A DNA stretch of 64,000 nucleotides from Pseudomonas_T sp032052615. Its GTDB lineage: Bacteria > Pseudomonadota > Gammaproteobacteria > Pseudomonadales > Pseudomonadaceae. Numbering within the stretch: position 1 is the stretch's first letter; each line of letters opens with the position of its first letter. This document shows, piece by piece, positions 1-7,234 of the stretch. The notes under the pieces were generated by a model that made no database searches, had not been told where the DNA came from, and saw only the letters and a program-made list of their open reading frames with translations. The stretch is taken from contig DAMBWF010000009.1 in NCBI GenBank assembly GCA_032052615.1, forward strand, positions 1 through 64,000, given 5' to 3'. A program made the position numbers and the translations under genes.

Positions 1-63
1 TACAACCGCTACCGCTACTACGCCCCCGAGCTGGGGCGCTATGTGAGCCAGGATCAGCCGCCC
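1..63 (+). pseudogene. 3' remnant of an Rhs/YD-repeat core
   Basis: Frame 1 begins inside a reading frame whose first 20 residues match the hallmark end of an Rhs core: aromatic/Arg-rich residues, then a Y-A-P-E-L-G-R-Y segment and S-Q-D. In intact Rhs proteins this is followed by P-I-G-L and a variable C-terminal domain. Here similarity stops at about base 60. The frame then continues as proline/arginine-rich residues with no family resemblance, to a stop at 271-273, inside the next gene. I read this as a broken Rhs gene, or a displaced tip fragment, whose upstream part lies outside the window. The Rhs identification is fairly sure; whether an upstream gene is still functional cannot be judged. 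Confidence 0.7.
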
Positions 64-161
64 CATGCTCCGCTTCGACCGCCTCGCCCGATTCGGGCAT
101 GCTACGCGCTTGTTGGACCGGCCATGGAGGTCGGTTCGTTGACTCGCCTCGAGGAGCGTCG

Positions 162-1946
162 ATGGCCGCTTTTGCTTCTTCCACTCAGGACCGCTGGCTG
201 GACCTCAACGACGTGCTGCGTGAGCTGGTGGCCCAAGGCCGGATCGTCCAGGAGACCGCTGAGCAGTGCGTGATGGCGCGCCGCAGCGCGGCCCATGCGC
301 AGATGCATCCGCTGGAGTTCCTCGCCAGCCAGCAGCTCGACGACCTGCGCCGGCCAGGCAAGAAGCTGGACCTGGAAACCCTGACCCAGTGGCTGGCGGA
401 GCTGGCCGGGCAGCCTTACCTGCGCATCGACCCGCTGAAGATCGACGTCGCGGCGGTCACGCCGGTGATGTCCTACGCCTTCGCCCAGCGCCACAAGATT
501 CTCGCCGTGGCGGTCAGCGCCGAGCAGGTGACCATCGCCAGCGCGCAGCCCTTCGTGCAGGGCTGGGAGGCCAACCTGGGCCACGTACTGAAGCGGCCGA
601 TCAAGCGGGTGGTGGCGAACCCGGTGGACCTGCAGCGCTTCACCGTGGAGTTCTATCGCCTGGCGCGCTCGGTCAGCGGCGCCAGCGCCGCTGACCAGAA
701 GGTCACCGGCATCGGCAACTTCGAGCAGTTGCTCAGTCTCGGCGCCCAGGACCAAGAACCGGACGCCAACGACGCCCACATCGTCAACATCGTCGACTGG
801 CTGTTCCAGTACGCCTACCAGCAGCGCGCCAGCGATATCCATATCGAGCCGCGCCGGGAGCAGGGCGCGGTGCGCTTTCGCATCGACGGCGTGTTGCACA
901 CCGTTTACCAGTTCCCGCCCCAGGTGACCATGGCGATCGTCAGCCGGCTGAAGACCCTCGGGCGAATGAACGTGGCGGAGAAGCGCAAGCCCCAGGACGG
1001 CCGGATCAAGACCAAGACCCCGGACGGCGGCGAGGTGGAACTGCGCCTGTCGACCCTGCCCACCGCTTTCGGCGAGAAGCTGGTGATGCGGATCTTCGAT
1101 CCCGAGGTGCTGCTCAAGAGCTTCGACCAGTTGGGCTTCTCCGCCGACGACCTGCGCCGCTGGCACAGCATGACCCGCCAGCCGAACGGCATCATCCTGG
1201 TCACCGGCCCCACCGGCTCGGGCAAGACCACCACGCTCTACACCACCCTCAAGCAACTGGCCACCAGCGAGGTGAACCTCTGCACCATCGAGGATCCGAT
1301 CGAGATGATCGAGCCGGCCTTCAACCAGATGCAGGTGCAGCACAACATCGACCTGACCTTCGCCAGCGGCGTGCGCGCCCTGATGCGCCAGGACCCGGAC
1401 ATCATCATGATCGGTGAGGTGCGCGACCTGGAAACCGCCGAAATGGCGATCCAGGCCGCGCTCACCGGGCACTTGGTGCTGACCACCCTGCACACCAACG
1501 ACGCCCCCAGCGCCATCACCCGCCTGCTGGAGCTGGGCGTGCCTTACTACCTGCTGCGCTCCACGCTGCTGGGGGTGATGGCCCAGCGCCTGGTGCGCAC
1601 CCTGTGCCCCCACTGCAAGCAGCCGACGACCCTGGAGGAAGAGGATTGGGCCAACCTCACCCGGCCCTGGAGCGCGCCGCTGCCCACCGGTGCCCAGCGC
1701 GCCGTGGGTTGCCTGGAATGTCGCGACACCGGTTACCGGGGTCGCGCCGGGGTCTACGAGATCATGCTGATGACCGATGGGGTGAAGAACCACATCAGCG
1801 CCGACACCGACCTTTCGGCCTTGCGCCGTCAGGCCTTCAAGGACGGCATGCGCAGCCTGCGTCTGTCCGGCGCGCAGAAGATCGCCAGCGGCCTCACGAC
1901 AATGGAAGAAGTACTGCGGGTCACGCCCCAGAGCGACCAGCGCTGA
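162..1946 (+). CDS. GspE/PilB-family secretion ATPase
   Basis: A 594-residue hexameric ATPase of the type II secretion/type IV pilus family, which powers pseudopilus or pilus assembly from the inner-membrane cytoplasmic face. The start at 162 follows a GAGGAG at 151-156; the upstream in-frame start at 99 lacks such a site and adds Rhs-junction sequence. An N-terminal MshEN/GspE-like domain (about 50-190) precedes the ATPase core. Walker A is GPTGSGKTT at 349-357 and the Walker B/Glu box is D-P-D-I-I-M-I-G-E at 411-419. A C-P-H-C ... C-L-E-C zinc finger lies near 480-520. It is the syntenic counterpart of the orphan P. aeruginosa ATPase PA5210: no other secretion genes flank it, so the machine it serves is unknown. 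Confidence 0.9.
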   Translation: MAAFASSTQDRWLDLNDVLRELVAQGRIVQETAEQCVMARRSAAHAQMHPLEFLASQQLDDLRRPGKKLDLETLTQWLAELAGQPYLRIDPLKIDVAAVTPVMSYAFAQRHKILAVAVSAEQVTIASAQPFVQGWEANLGHVLKRPIKRVVANPVDLQRFTVEFYRLARSVSGASAADQKVTGIGNFEQLLSLGAQDQEPDANDAHIVNIVDWLFQYAYQQRASDIHIEPRREQGAVRFRIDGVLHTVYQFPPQVTMAIVSRLKTLGRMNVAEKRKPQDGRIKTKTPDGGEVELRLSTLPTAFGEKLVMRIFDPEVLLKSFDQLGFSADDLRRWHSMTRQPNGIILVTGPTGSGKTTTLYTTLKQLATSEVNLCTIEDPIEMIEPAFNQMQVQHNIDLTFASGVRALMRQDPDIIMIGEVRDLETAEMAIQAALTGHLVLTTLHTNDAPSAITRLLELGVPYYLLRSTLLGVMAQRLVRTLCPHCKQPTTLEEEDWANLTRPWSAPLPTGAQRAVGCLECRDTGYRGRAGVYEIMLMTDGVKNHISADTDLSALRRQAFKDGMRSLRLSGAQKIASGLTTMEEVLRVTPQSDQR

Positions 1947-2084
1947 CCCGCCGGCGCGTCCCGGGCGGGGCGCCAAAGTGGGGATCACCGCACGGACCGG
2001 GCCGGCCGACGACGCTACACTGCCGCCCCGTCCGGCGCTCCGCGACGGCGCGACCCTGTCATCCGGAAAAGGACCCGCTGAACG

Positions 2085-2327
2085 ATGTGGCACGCCCTGC
2101 ACCACCTGACCCCCTGGACCTGGCTCGGCCTGTGTACGTTGTTTCTGGTCCTCGAAGTGTTCGGTGCCGGTGGCTATTTGTTGTGGAGCGCCCTCGCCGC
2201 CGCCCTGGTGGGGTTGGTGGCTTATCTGCTTCCGGAACTGGGCGGCCTCGCCCAGGCCGGGCTGTTCGCGACGCTGGCCGGTGCCGCCGCGTTCTGGTGG
2301 CACCGACGCCGCGGGGCGAGCCGCTGA
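2085..2327 (+). CDS. short NfeD-like membrane protein
   Basis: An 80-residue protein with two or three hydrophobic segments (about 12-27, 30-50 and 55-70) and a basic C-terminus ending in an HRRR-G-A-S-R tail. The first half resembles the membrane core of NfeD proteins, partners of SPFH/stomatin membrane-domain proteins: a W-L-G-L start, then L-E-V-F-G-A-G-G-Y-L-L-W. Ordinary NfeD proteins continue into a soluble OB-fold of about 60 residues, which is absent here. The start follows GGAAAAGGA at about 2066-2074. No SPFH gene is adjacent. Assignment rests on the membrane motif only. Confidence 0.65.
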   Translation: MWHALHHLTPWTWLGLCTLFLVLEVFGAGGYLLWSALAAALVGLVAYLLPELGGLAQAGLFATLAGAAAFWWHRRRGASR

Positions 2328-2414
2328 GGGGCCGCCGGGTTGTCCAGGTGCCAGTATGGAACTCGCCCCGAAGGGTGCGCCTCTACTGGGATATCCCCCT
2401 CAGGAGTAGTCATC

Positions 2415-2732
2415 ATGCGTATCCGTTCCGCCGTCGCCAGTTTCGCCGTGATGTGCCTGCCCGTCGGCTCCACCTGGGCCGACACCTTCTGGCGGGACGT
2501 GATCTCGTCCGGCGCCACCACCGCCTCCACCTACATGACCTTCAAGGACCACAAGCTGATCGTTGCCGCCCAGGACGACGCTGGCAGCTTCGTCGCCAGC
2601 GACGGCGCGATCCGTGGGCCGTACCTGGAGGCCGCCCTGAATCGCGTGCGCCGGGACAATCCCGGGCTGCAAGCCAGCGACATGGACGTGGCCCAGGCGA
2701 TTCTCGCCAGTCCGGACCAGCCCGCCCGCTAA
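2415..2732 (+). CDS. secreted DUF2388-family protein
   Basis: A 105-residue protein of the pseudomonad family DUF2388 (TIGR02448), whose function is unknown. The first 22 residues form a signal peptide with a hydrophobic core and a cleavage site around T-W-A-D. The mature part carries the family landmarks: S-S-G-A-T-T-A-S-T, F-K-D-H-K-L-I-V-A-A-Q-D-D-A, F-V-A-S-D-G-A-I-R-G, and a C-terminal A-x-x-I-L-A. The start at 2415 has AGGAG at 2402-2406; an upstream TTG frame at 2340 has no such site. Its last 4 bases overlap the convergent SGNH gene. Probably periplasmic or outer-membrane associated. Confidence 0.85.
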   Translation: MRIRSAVASFAVMCLPVGSTWADTFWRDVISSGATTASTYMTFKDHKLIVAAQDDAGSFVASDGAIRGPYLEAALNRVRRDNPGLQASDMDVAQAILASPDQPAR

Positions 2733-3727
2733 GGTTCGGGCGCGAGCAGCGCCTGGACGAACGCCGCGCCGCGCCGCGCGGTGAAATGCTTCGCGTCGCG
2801 CCAGTCCTCCAGCGGCATGCCCGCTTCGTCCCCATGGGCCTGGCTGTAGGCTGAGGCCAGGTCCAGCCAACTCATGGCACAGCCCGGATAAAGCGCCCGG
2901 TAGCGCGCCAGGGTCGCCTGGGTGGCCTCGGCCTGGCGGCGCTGCCCGTGCAGCAGCGCGGCGATGCGCGCGGGCGGCGCGTAGGCCGGCAAGGCGAACA
3001 GGCGCAGACGCTGCCCGCGCCGGGCGCACGCCGGCCCATAGGCTTCCAGTAGCTCGCCCAAGGCGGCCTGTTGCCGGGCCAGCAGCGCGTCATCCTCCAG
3101 CGAGGCGATCAGCCGCTCGCTGGCCAGCGCTCGCTCGGCGGGGCTCGTGCGCGGGTTCCAGATCACCGGGTGCACGTCGCTGGCGCAACGCCCGTCGCGG
3201 CGGGGAGCCTCCCGCCGGCTGCTCCAAAGGGTGGCCACGGCCGCCTGGGTGGTGCTCCAGCCGAACAGGGCCTGACGCCAGGCTCCGGGGCCCTCGGCGG
3301 GCATCTCCACCGCCTCGCCCGGCGCGCTCAATTCGAACGACAGGCCACGCACCCCTGGCGCGGCGTTCAGGAACGGGGCCAGCGCGGCCATTTCCCGCAG
3401 ACTCAGGCTGACCAGCGCCAGGCGGTGCAGCTCCGGCGCGTCGCAGGTGTCCAGCCCGTAGAGCACCCGCGAGGTGCCGACCACCACATCGCCGTCGACG
3501 ATTTCACCGGCGCGCCGGGCCAGCCAGCCCATCTGTCGCGCCCGGGGTGCCTGCTGGAAGGCCAGGGGCGGGACATCGTTGACGCCGGGGCGCGGCGGCC
3601 CGTCGAAAAAGCCGAACGGGTTGACCCAGGCGTTCAGGCTCCCCAGTAGCAAGGCCCCGAGCCCCAGGGTGGCGAGGCCGCCCAGCAGGAATGCCCGGAC
3701 CCCGTCGCGCGCTTCAGAACCGGGCAT
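2729..3727 (-). CDS. SGNH/DltD-like membrane-anchored hydrolase-fold protein
   Basis: A 332-residue protein with one N-terminal transmembrane anchor (about 11-33) followed by an extracytoplasmic SGNH-like domain. A G-T-S-R at 84-87 presents the candidate nucleophile Ser86. A C-terminal D-A-K-H (Asp311, His314) matches the D-x-x-H that completes an SGNH triad. In DltD, AlgJ/AlgX and PatB-type systems such proteins partner an MBOAT enzyme and take part in the extracytoplasmic acyl transfer. The gene overlaps the upstream MBOAT gene by 14 bases and is the last of a six-gene operon. Family level is confident; acceptor and substrate are unknown. It overlaps the convergent DUF2388 gene by 4 bases and no terminator is visible between them. 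Confidence 0.8.
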   Translation of the reverse strand: MPGSEARDGVRAFLLGGLATLGLGALLLGSLNAWVNPFGFFDGPPRPGVNDVPPLAFQQAPRARQMGWLARRAGEIVDGDVVVGTSRVLYGLDTCDAPELHRLALVSLSLREMAALAPFLNAAPGVRGLSFELSAPGEAVEMPAEGPGAWRQALFGWSTTQAAVATLWSSRREAPRRDGRCASDVHPVIWNPRTSPAERALASERLIASLEDDALLARQQAALGELLEAYGPACARRGQRLRLFALPAYAPPARIAALLHGQRRQAEATQATLARYRALYPGCAMSWLDLASAYSQAHGDEAGMPLEDWRDAKHFTARRGAAFVQALLAPEP

Positions 3728-5270
3728 AGATGAAGCCGCTCCCCGGGGTTTCGCCGAACAGCATCACCAGTAGCAGCACCGCGCCGATGGCCATGCCCCA
3801 GGCCGCATTGGGGCGCCAGGCCAGGACCGGCGCCTGGCCATCGGGGGCGGTCGGCGTGGCGCGGAGCAGGCCGAAGCGTTGCAGAGTGTTGGGCGCGGCG
3901 AACACCGCCCCGGTCGCCACCAGCAGCAGGAACAGGTCCACCCGCCGGTAATCGGGAAGCCCCGGGAGAAAACCGGTGGCCGGCAGGACGCCCGCCAAGG
4001 GCGCCGGCAACCAGGCGGCGAGGCTCGGCGACACCCCCAGGGAGCCCACGTCCACCAGCCCGGCGAGCAGCGTGCCCAGGATCGTCAGATCGTCGGCGCG
4101 GTTGATCAGCCCCAGCACGCTGAAGGTGAGCAAGACCGCCAGGTGCCCGCCGAGCCGGCGCACCCGCCGTCCCCAGGCGGAAGCGGGCGTCGGGCCGCGG
4201 CGCCGCAGCAGCGCCGGCAACTGGGACAGCACGATCAGCGCGCCGCCCAGCAGCCCGCCCAGCAGCAGCGACGGCTTGGCGCCGTGCCAGGCGCCCATCA
4301 GCCCCATGCTGGCCACCGTGGCCACGGCCCAGGCGATCAGCCGGCGTCGCACCGGGCTGCCCAGGGGCCAACGACGCACCGCTTGGAACAGCGGTTGGTA
4401 GAGGTATTCGCGAATCCAGGCCACCAGGGACATATGCCAGCGGTCAAGGAAGTCGCTGAACGAAGCGGCCTTCAGCGGCGAGTTGAAATTGGCCGGCAAC
4501 CAGAGGCCGACACACAGGGCGAGCCCCATGGCCATGTCCGAGTAGCCCGAAAAATCGAAGTACAGTTGCAGGGTGAAGCCCCAGCAGGCCAGCCAGCTCT
4601 CCAGCAGCGTCGGCCGTCCGCCCTGGGCTACCAGGGCGTGCACACCGTCCACCAAGTGCCCGATGTTGTCGGCGAACACCAGTTTCTTGCCCAGGCCGAG
4701 GACGAACAGGCTCAGCCCCGCCAGCACCAGGGGCCCCGGCACGGGGCGCCGGCCGAGGTCGAGCAGTTGCGGCGCCAGCTCCCGGTAGCGGGAAATCGGC
4801 CCCGAGGGCAGTTGGGCGAAGAAGCCGGCGAACAGCCCGTAGCGCAACGGGTCCAGGCGCGGCGCGTCGGCGCGCCGGCTATCCAGCAGGAAGCCGATCT
4901 GCTGGAAGGTATAGAAGGACAACCCCAGGGGAATCCCCGCCATGACGAAGGCCCCCGGCGCGGCAGCGGGCGCCGGCGCCACGAGGTATTTGTACAGCAC
5001 CAGGGGCAGCAGGTTGAGCAGCACGCCAAGGGCTACCCAGCCAGCGCGCCGACGTGTATCCCGGCGGATCAGCCCGCCCAGGCCATAGTTGACCGCCATC
5101 GAGGCCAGTAGCAGCGGCAGCCCGGCCGGGTCCGCCCCGGCGTAGAACGCCAGCGAGGCGACCAGCAACGTCGGCGCCGCCAGCCCGGGACGCTGGCGGC
5201 AGGCCAGGCGGAACGCCAGCAGGGTCAGGGGCAGCAGGACCAGCAGGAATCCGGGGGACAGGAAGGCCAT
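3714..5270 (-). CDS. MBOAT-family O-acyltransferase (AlgI/DltB-like)
   Basis: A 518-residue polytopic protein of the membrane-bound O-acyltransferase family, which moves an acyl group across the inner membrane onto an extracytoplasmic acceptor. AlgI/DltB landmarks are present: Y-F-D-F-S-G-Y-S-D near 237-245, F-L-D-R-W-H-M-S-L with His279, and the catalytic W-H-G with His329. About 10-12 hydrophobic segments span the chain and the length is normal for the family. Its ATG directly abuts the TGA of the carbamoyltransferase (5268-5273), and it overlaps the SGNH gene, so the three are almost certainly co-translated. No other alginate biosynthesis genes are nearby, so alginate acetylation is not indicated. 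A donor from the co-encoded ACP, as in DltC to DltB, is the natural inference. Confidence 0.92.
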   Translation of the reverse strand: MAFLSPGFLLVLLPLTLLAFRLACRQRPGLAAPTLLVASLAFYAGADPAGLPLLLASMAVNYGLGGLIRRDTRRRAGWVALGVLLNLLPLVLYKYLVAPAPAAAPGAFVMAGIPLGLSFYTFQQIGFLLDSRRADAPRLDPLRYGLFAGFFAQLPSGPISRYRELAPQLLDLGRRPVPGPLVLAGLSLFVLGLGKKLVFADNIGHLVDGVHALVAQGGRPTLLESWLACWGFTLQLYFDFSGYSDMAMGLALCVGLWLPANFNSPLKAASFSDFLDRWHMSLVAWIREYLYQPLFQAVRRWPLGSPVRRRLIAWAVATVASMGLMGAWHGAKPSLLLGGLLGGALIVLSQLPALLRRRGPTPASAWGRRVRRLGGHLAVLLTFSVLGLINRADDLTILGTLLAGLVDVGSLGVSPSLAAWLPAPLAGVLPATGFLPGLPDYRRVDLFLLLVATGAVFAAPNTLQRFGLLRATPTAPDGQAPVLAWRPNAAWGMAIGAVLLLVMLFGETPGSGFIYARF

Positions 5271-6983
5271 TCAAGGCGCGTCCTTTTCCACCAGCAGGTC
5301 GTCCAGCAGCACCGCGTCCAGGCCGGTGGTGGCCAGCACCGCCAGGGCGTCCTGCACGCTGTGGACGATGGGCTTGCCCATCACGTTGAAACTGGTGTTG
5401 AGCAGGATCGGCACCCCCGCACGCGCCTCGAAGGCGTCCAGCAGCCCTCGCAGCCAGGGTTCTTCGTGGGCCGCCACGGTCTGCAGGCGACCGGTGCCAT
5501 CGGCGTGCACCACCGCCGGAACCCGTTCCCGGCCGGCCTCGCGCCAGGGCAGGGTGAAGGACATGTAGGGGGAAGGCCGGTCCCGCTGGAACCACTCCCC
5601 TACCCGCTCCACCGGCAGCATCGGGGCGAACGGCCGGTAGGGCTCGCGGCCTTTCACCTGGCGATTGATGCGGTCCTTCATGTCCGCCGGACGCGGGTCG
5701 GCGAGGATCGAGCGGTGGCCGAGGGCGCGGGGGCCGAATTCCGCGGCGCCGCGCATGACCCCGACGATCCGCCCGGCCGCCAGGCGCTCGGCCAGGTAAT
5801 CGGCGGACCCTGCCCCCAGGTCGCGCACCCGGTAACCGCCGGCGTGTCGGACGACCGCCTCGAGGGCGCGCGGCTCGGGCTTCGAGCCCAGGTAAGCGCT
5901 GGCCGCCGCGCCTGGCCGGGCCTTGGGCAGAGGCGCCTCGGGGTGATCGCGCAGCCAGGCCAGCAGGGCCGCGCCCACCGCATTGCCGTCGTCGCCCGGG
6001 GCGCTCGGCACGTGCACCGCGCGGAAGCCCTGGCGCGTCCCGAGGGTACCGTTGTAGGAGGAATTCAACGCGCAACCGCCGGTAAGCACCAAGTTGTCCT
6101 GGCCGTCCTCGGCGCAGGCCGCCAGAACCGCGTCGGCGAACCCCGCGTAGGCCGCCTGGCCGCTGGCGGCGAGGTCGGCGGCCTGCATCAATGGCGTCGA
6201 GGGCGCGCGCCGCGCCGGACCCAGGCGGGCCAGCAATGCTCGCAGCGCCTCCGGCTCCGGCAGGCGCGGCCGGCCGTTCTCGATCCGCAGCAGGCCCGAC
6301 AGGGTTTCCACCAGCTCCGGCCGCGGGGTGCCGTAGGCGGCCAGCCCCATGACTTTCCATTCCTCGCCGGCTTTCCAGTCGAAGCCGCAGGCGCCGGTCA
6401 GCCAGCCGTAATAGGAGCCGAGGCTGCCAGGCCCCCAGGCGCGCCAGCGGCGTTCGAGGCGACCGCCCCGGTAGCGGTACAGGCTGACCGCGCCGACTTC
6501 CCCCTCGCCGTCCAGCACCAGGCAGGCCGCGTCGTCGAAGGGCGCGCCGTGGCAGGCATAGGCGGCGTGGCACAGATGGTGGTCGAAATCGAGGCGCAGG
6601 GGCGGCGCGGACAGGCCGAGCCAGCGCGCCAGGGAGTCGCCGGCGTCGGCGTGGGCGCGCTTCTGCTGGGTGCGCAGCCAGGCGCCCTCGGCGGCCGGCA
6701 GCAGCGTGTCCATGGCCTCGGTGGGCAGTTCGGCCTTGAGCCGCGTCCAACTGGTCGCCACCACGAAGCGGGCATCCTCCTCGCAATGGGCGGCCAGTAC
6801 GCCGGCCAGGTGGCCCGGGTGGTCCGGCGCGGCGCCCCAGGCGCGCTTGTCCTGGAGGAACCGCTCGGTGGCCTCGGCGAACAGCACCTGGCCCTGGTCG
6901 TCCACCAAGGCCAGCGCGGGGTCGTGGCCGGAGGTGGACAGGCCCAGGTAGTACGTCCTGCCGGACCGGGCCGCGTCGCTCAT
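5271..6983 (-). CDS. NodU/CmcH-type O-carbamoyltransferase
   Basis: A 570-residue carbamoyltransferase that uses carbamoyl phosphate and ATP to form a carbamoyl-AMP and passes the carbamoyl group to a hydroxyl. Relatives modify Nod factors (NodU), cephamycin (CmcH) and other natural products. The N-terminal Kae1-like half has S-G-H-D-P at 18-22 and the metal site H-H-L-C-H at 135-139, then L-D-G-E-G-E and W-K-V-M-G-L-A-A-Y-G. The C-terminal half has G-G-C-A-L-N, E-F-G-P-R-A-L-G-H-R-S and N-T-S-F-N, all typical of the YrdC-like/C-terminal domains. It overlaps the upstream ACP gene by 4 bases (ATGA). In this setting its likely acceptor is a hydroxylated acyl chain, but a sugar or other small molecule cannot be excluded. 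Confidence 0.93.
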   Translation of the reverse strand: MSDAARSGRTYYLGLSTSGHDPALALVDDQGQVLFAEATERFLQDKRAWGAAPDHPGHLAGVLAAHCEEDARFVVATSWTRLKAELPTEAMDTLLPAAEGAWLRTQQKRAHADAGDSLARWLGLSAPPLRLDFDHHLCHAAYACHGAPFDDAACLVLDGEGEVGAVSLYRYRGGRLERRWRAWGPGSLGSYYGWLTGACGFDWKAGEEWKVMGLAAYGTPRPELVETLSGLLRIENGRPRLPEPEALRALLARLGPARRAPSTPLMQAADLAASGQAAYAGFADAVLAACAEDGQDNLVLTGGCALNSSYNGTLGTRQGFRAVHVPSAPGDDGNAVGAALLAWLRDHPEAPLPKARPGAAASAYLGSKPEPRALEAVVRHAGGYRVRDLGAGSADYLAERLAAGRIVGVMRGAAEFGPRALGHRSILADPRPADMKDRINRQVKGREPYRPFAPMLPVERVGEWFQRDRPSPYMSFTLPWREAGRERVPAVVHADGTGRLQTVAAHEEPWLRGLLDAFEARAGVPILLNTSFNVMGKPIVHSVQDALAVLATTGLDAVLLDDLLVEKDAP

Positions 6984-7234
6984 GCCCGTTCCAGCAGGGC
7001 CAGCAGGCGGTCGGCCACGGCGTTGACGGTGCGGTACTCGAACATCATCACCGGATCGACCTCCAGCGCGAAGTGGTCCTCGATCTCGCCGCTGATCAGT
7101 ACCACGTCCACGGACTTGATCCCCAGTTCGGTGAGGGGCGTGTCGTTACCCAGGCGGGCCTCGTCCAGCCCGATGCGCTGGAGGATGCGCTCGCGAAGAA
7201 AGGCGACAATCTGTTCACGTTCGACTCGATTCAT
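6980..7234 (-). CDS. dedicated acyl carrier protein
   Basis: An 84-residue acidic helical carrier protein. The attachment motif is L-G-I-K-S-V-D with Ser41 as the expected 4'-phosphopantetheine site. The residue before Ser is Lys40, where most carriers have Asp (G-x-D-S), so recognition by its partners or transferase may differ from the fatty-acid-synthase ACP. The start at 7234 overlaps the P450 stop as ATGA, and the stop overlaps the carbamoyltransferase start the same way. It sits between the P450 and the carbamoyltransferase and downstream of the FAAL, which suggests that the FAAL loads it and the other enzymes act on the bound chain. Confidence 0.9.
   Translation of the reverse strand: MNRVEREQIVAFLRERILQRIGLDEARLGNDTPLTELGIKSVDVVLISGEIEDHFALEVDPVMMFEYRTVNAVADRLLALLERA

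Noticed and set aside
61..273. A C-terminal Rhs toxin following the core
   Set aside because: The frame is Pro/Arg-rich and ends inside the ATPase gene, after its ribosome site and start. It has no toxin-like pattern.
102..2303. A 733-residue open frame on the minus strand across the secretion ATPase gene
   Set aside because: It is a shadow frame caused by high GC at third codon positions; the product is His/Gly/Arg-rich with no family motif, while the plus strand carries a perfect GspE core.
3879..5111. A 410-residue plus-strand frame inside the MBOAT gene
   Set aside because: Composition is Gln/Arg/Ala-rich without motifs; the minus strand gives a full MBOAT protein with both histidine motifs.
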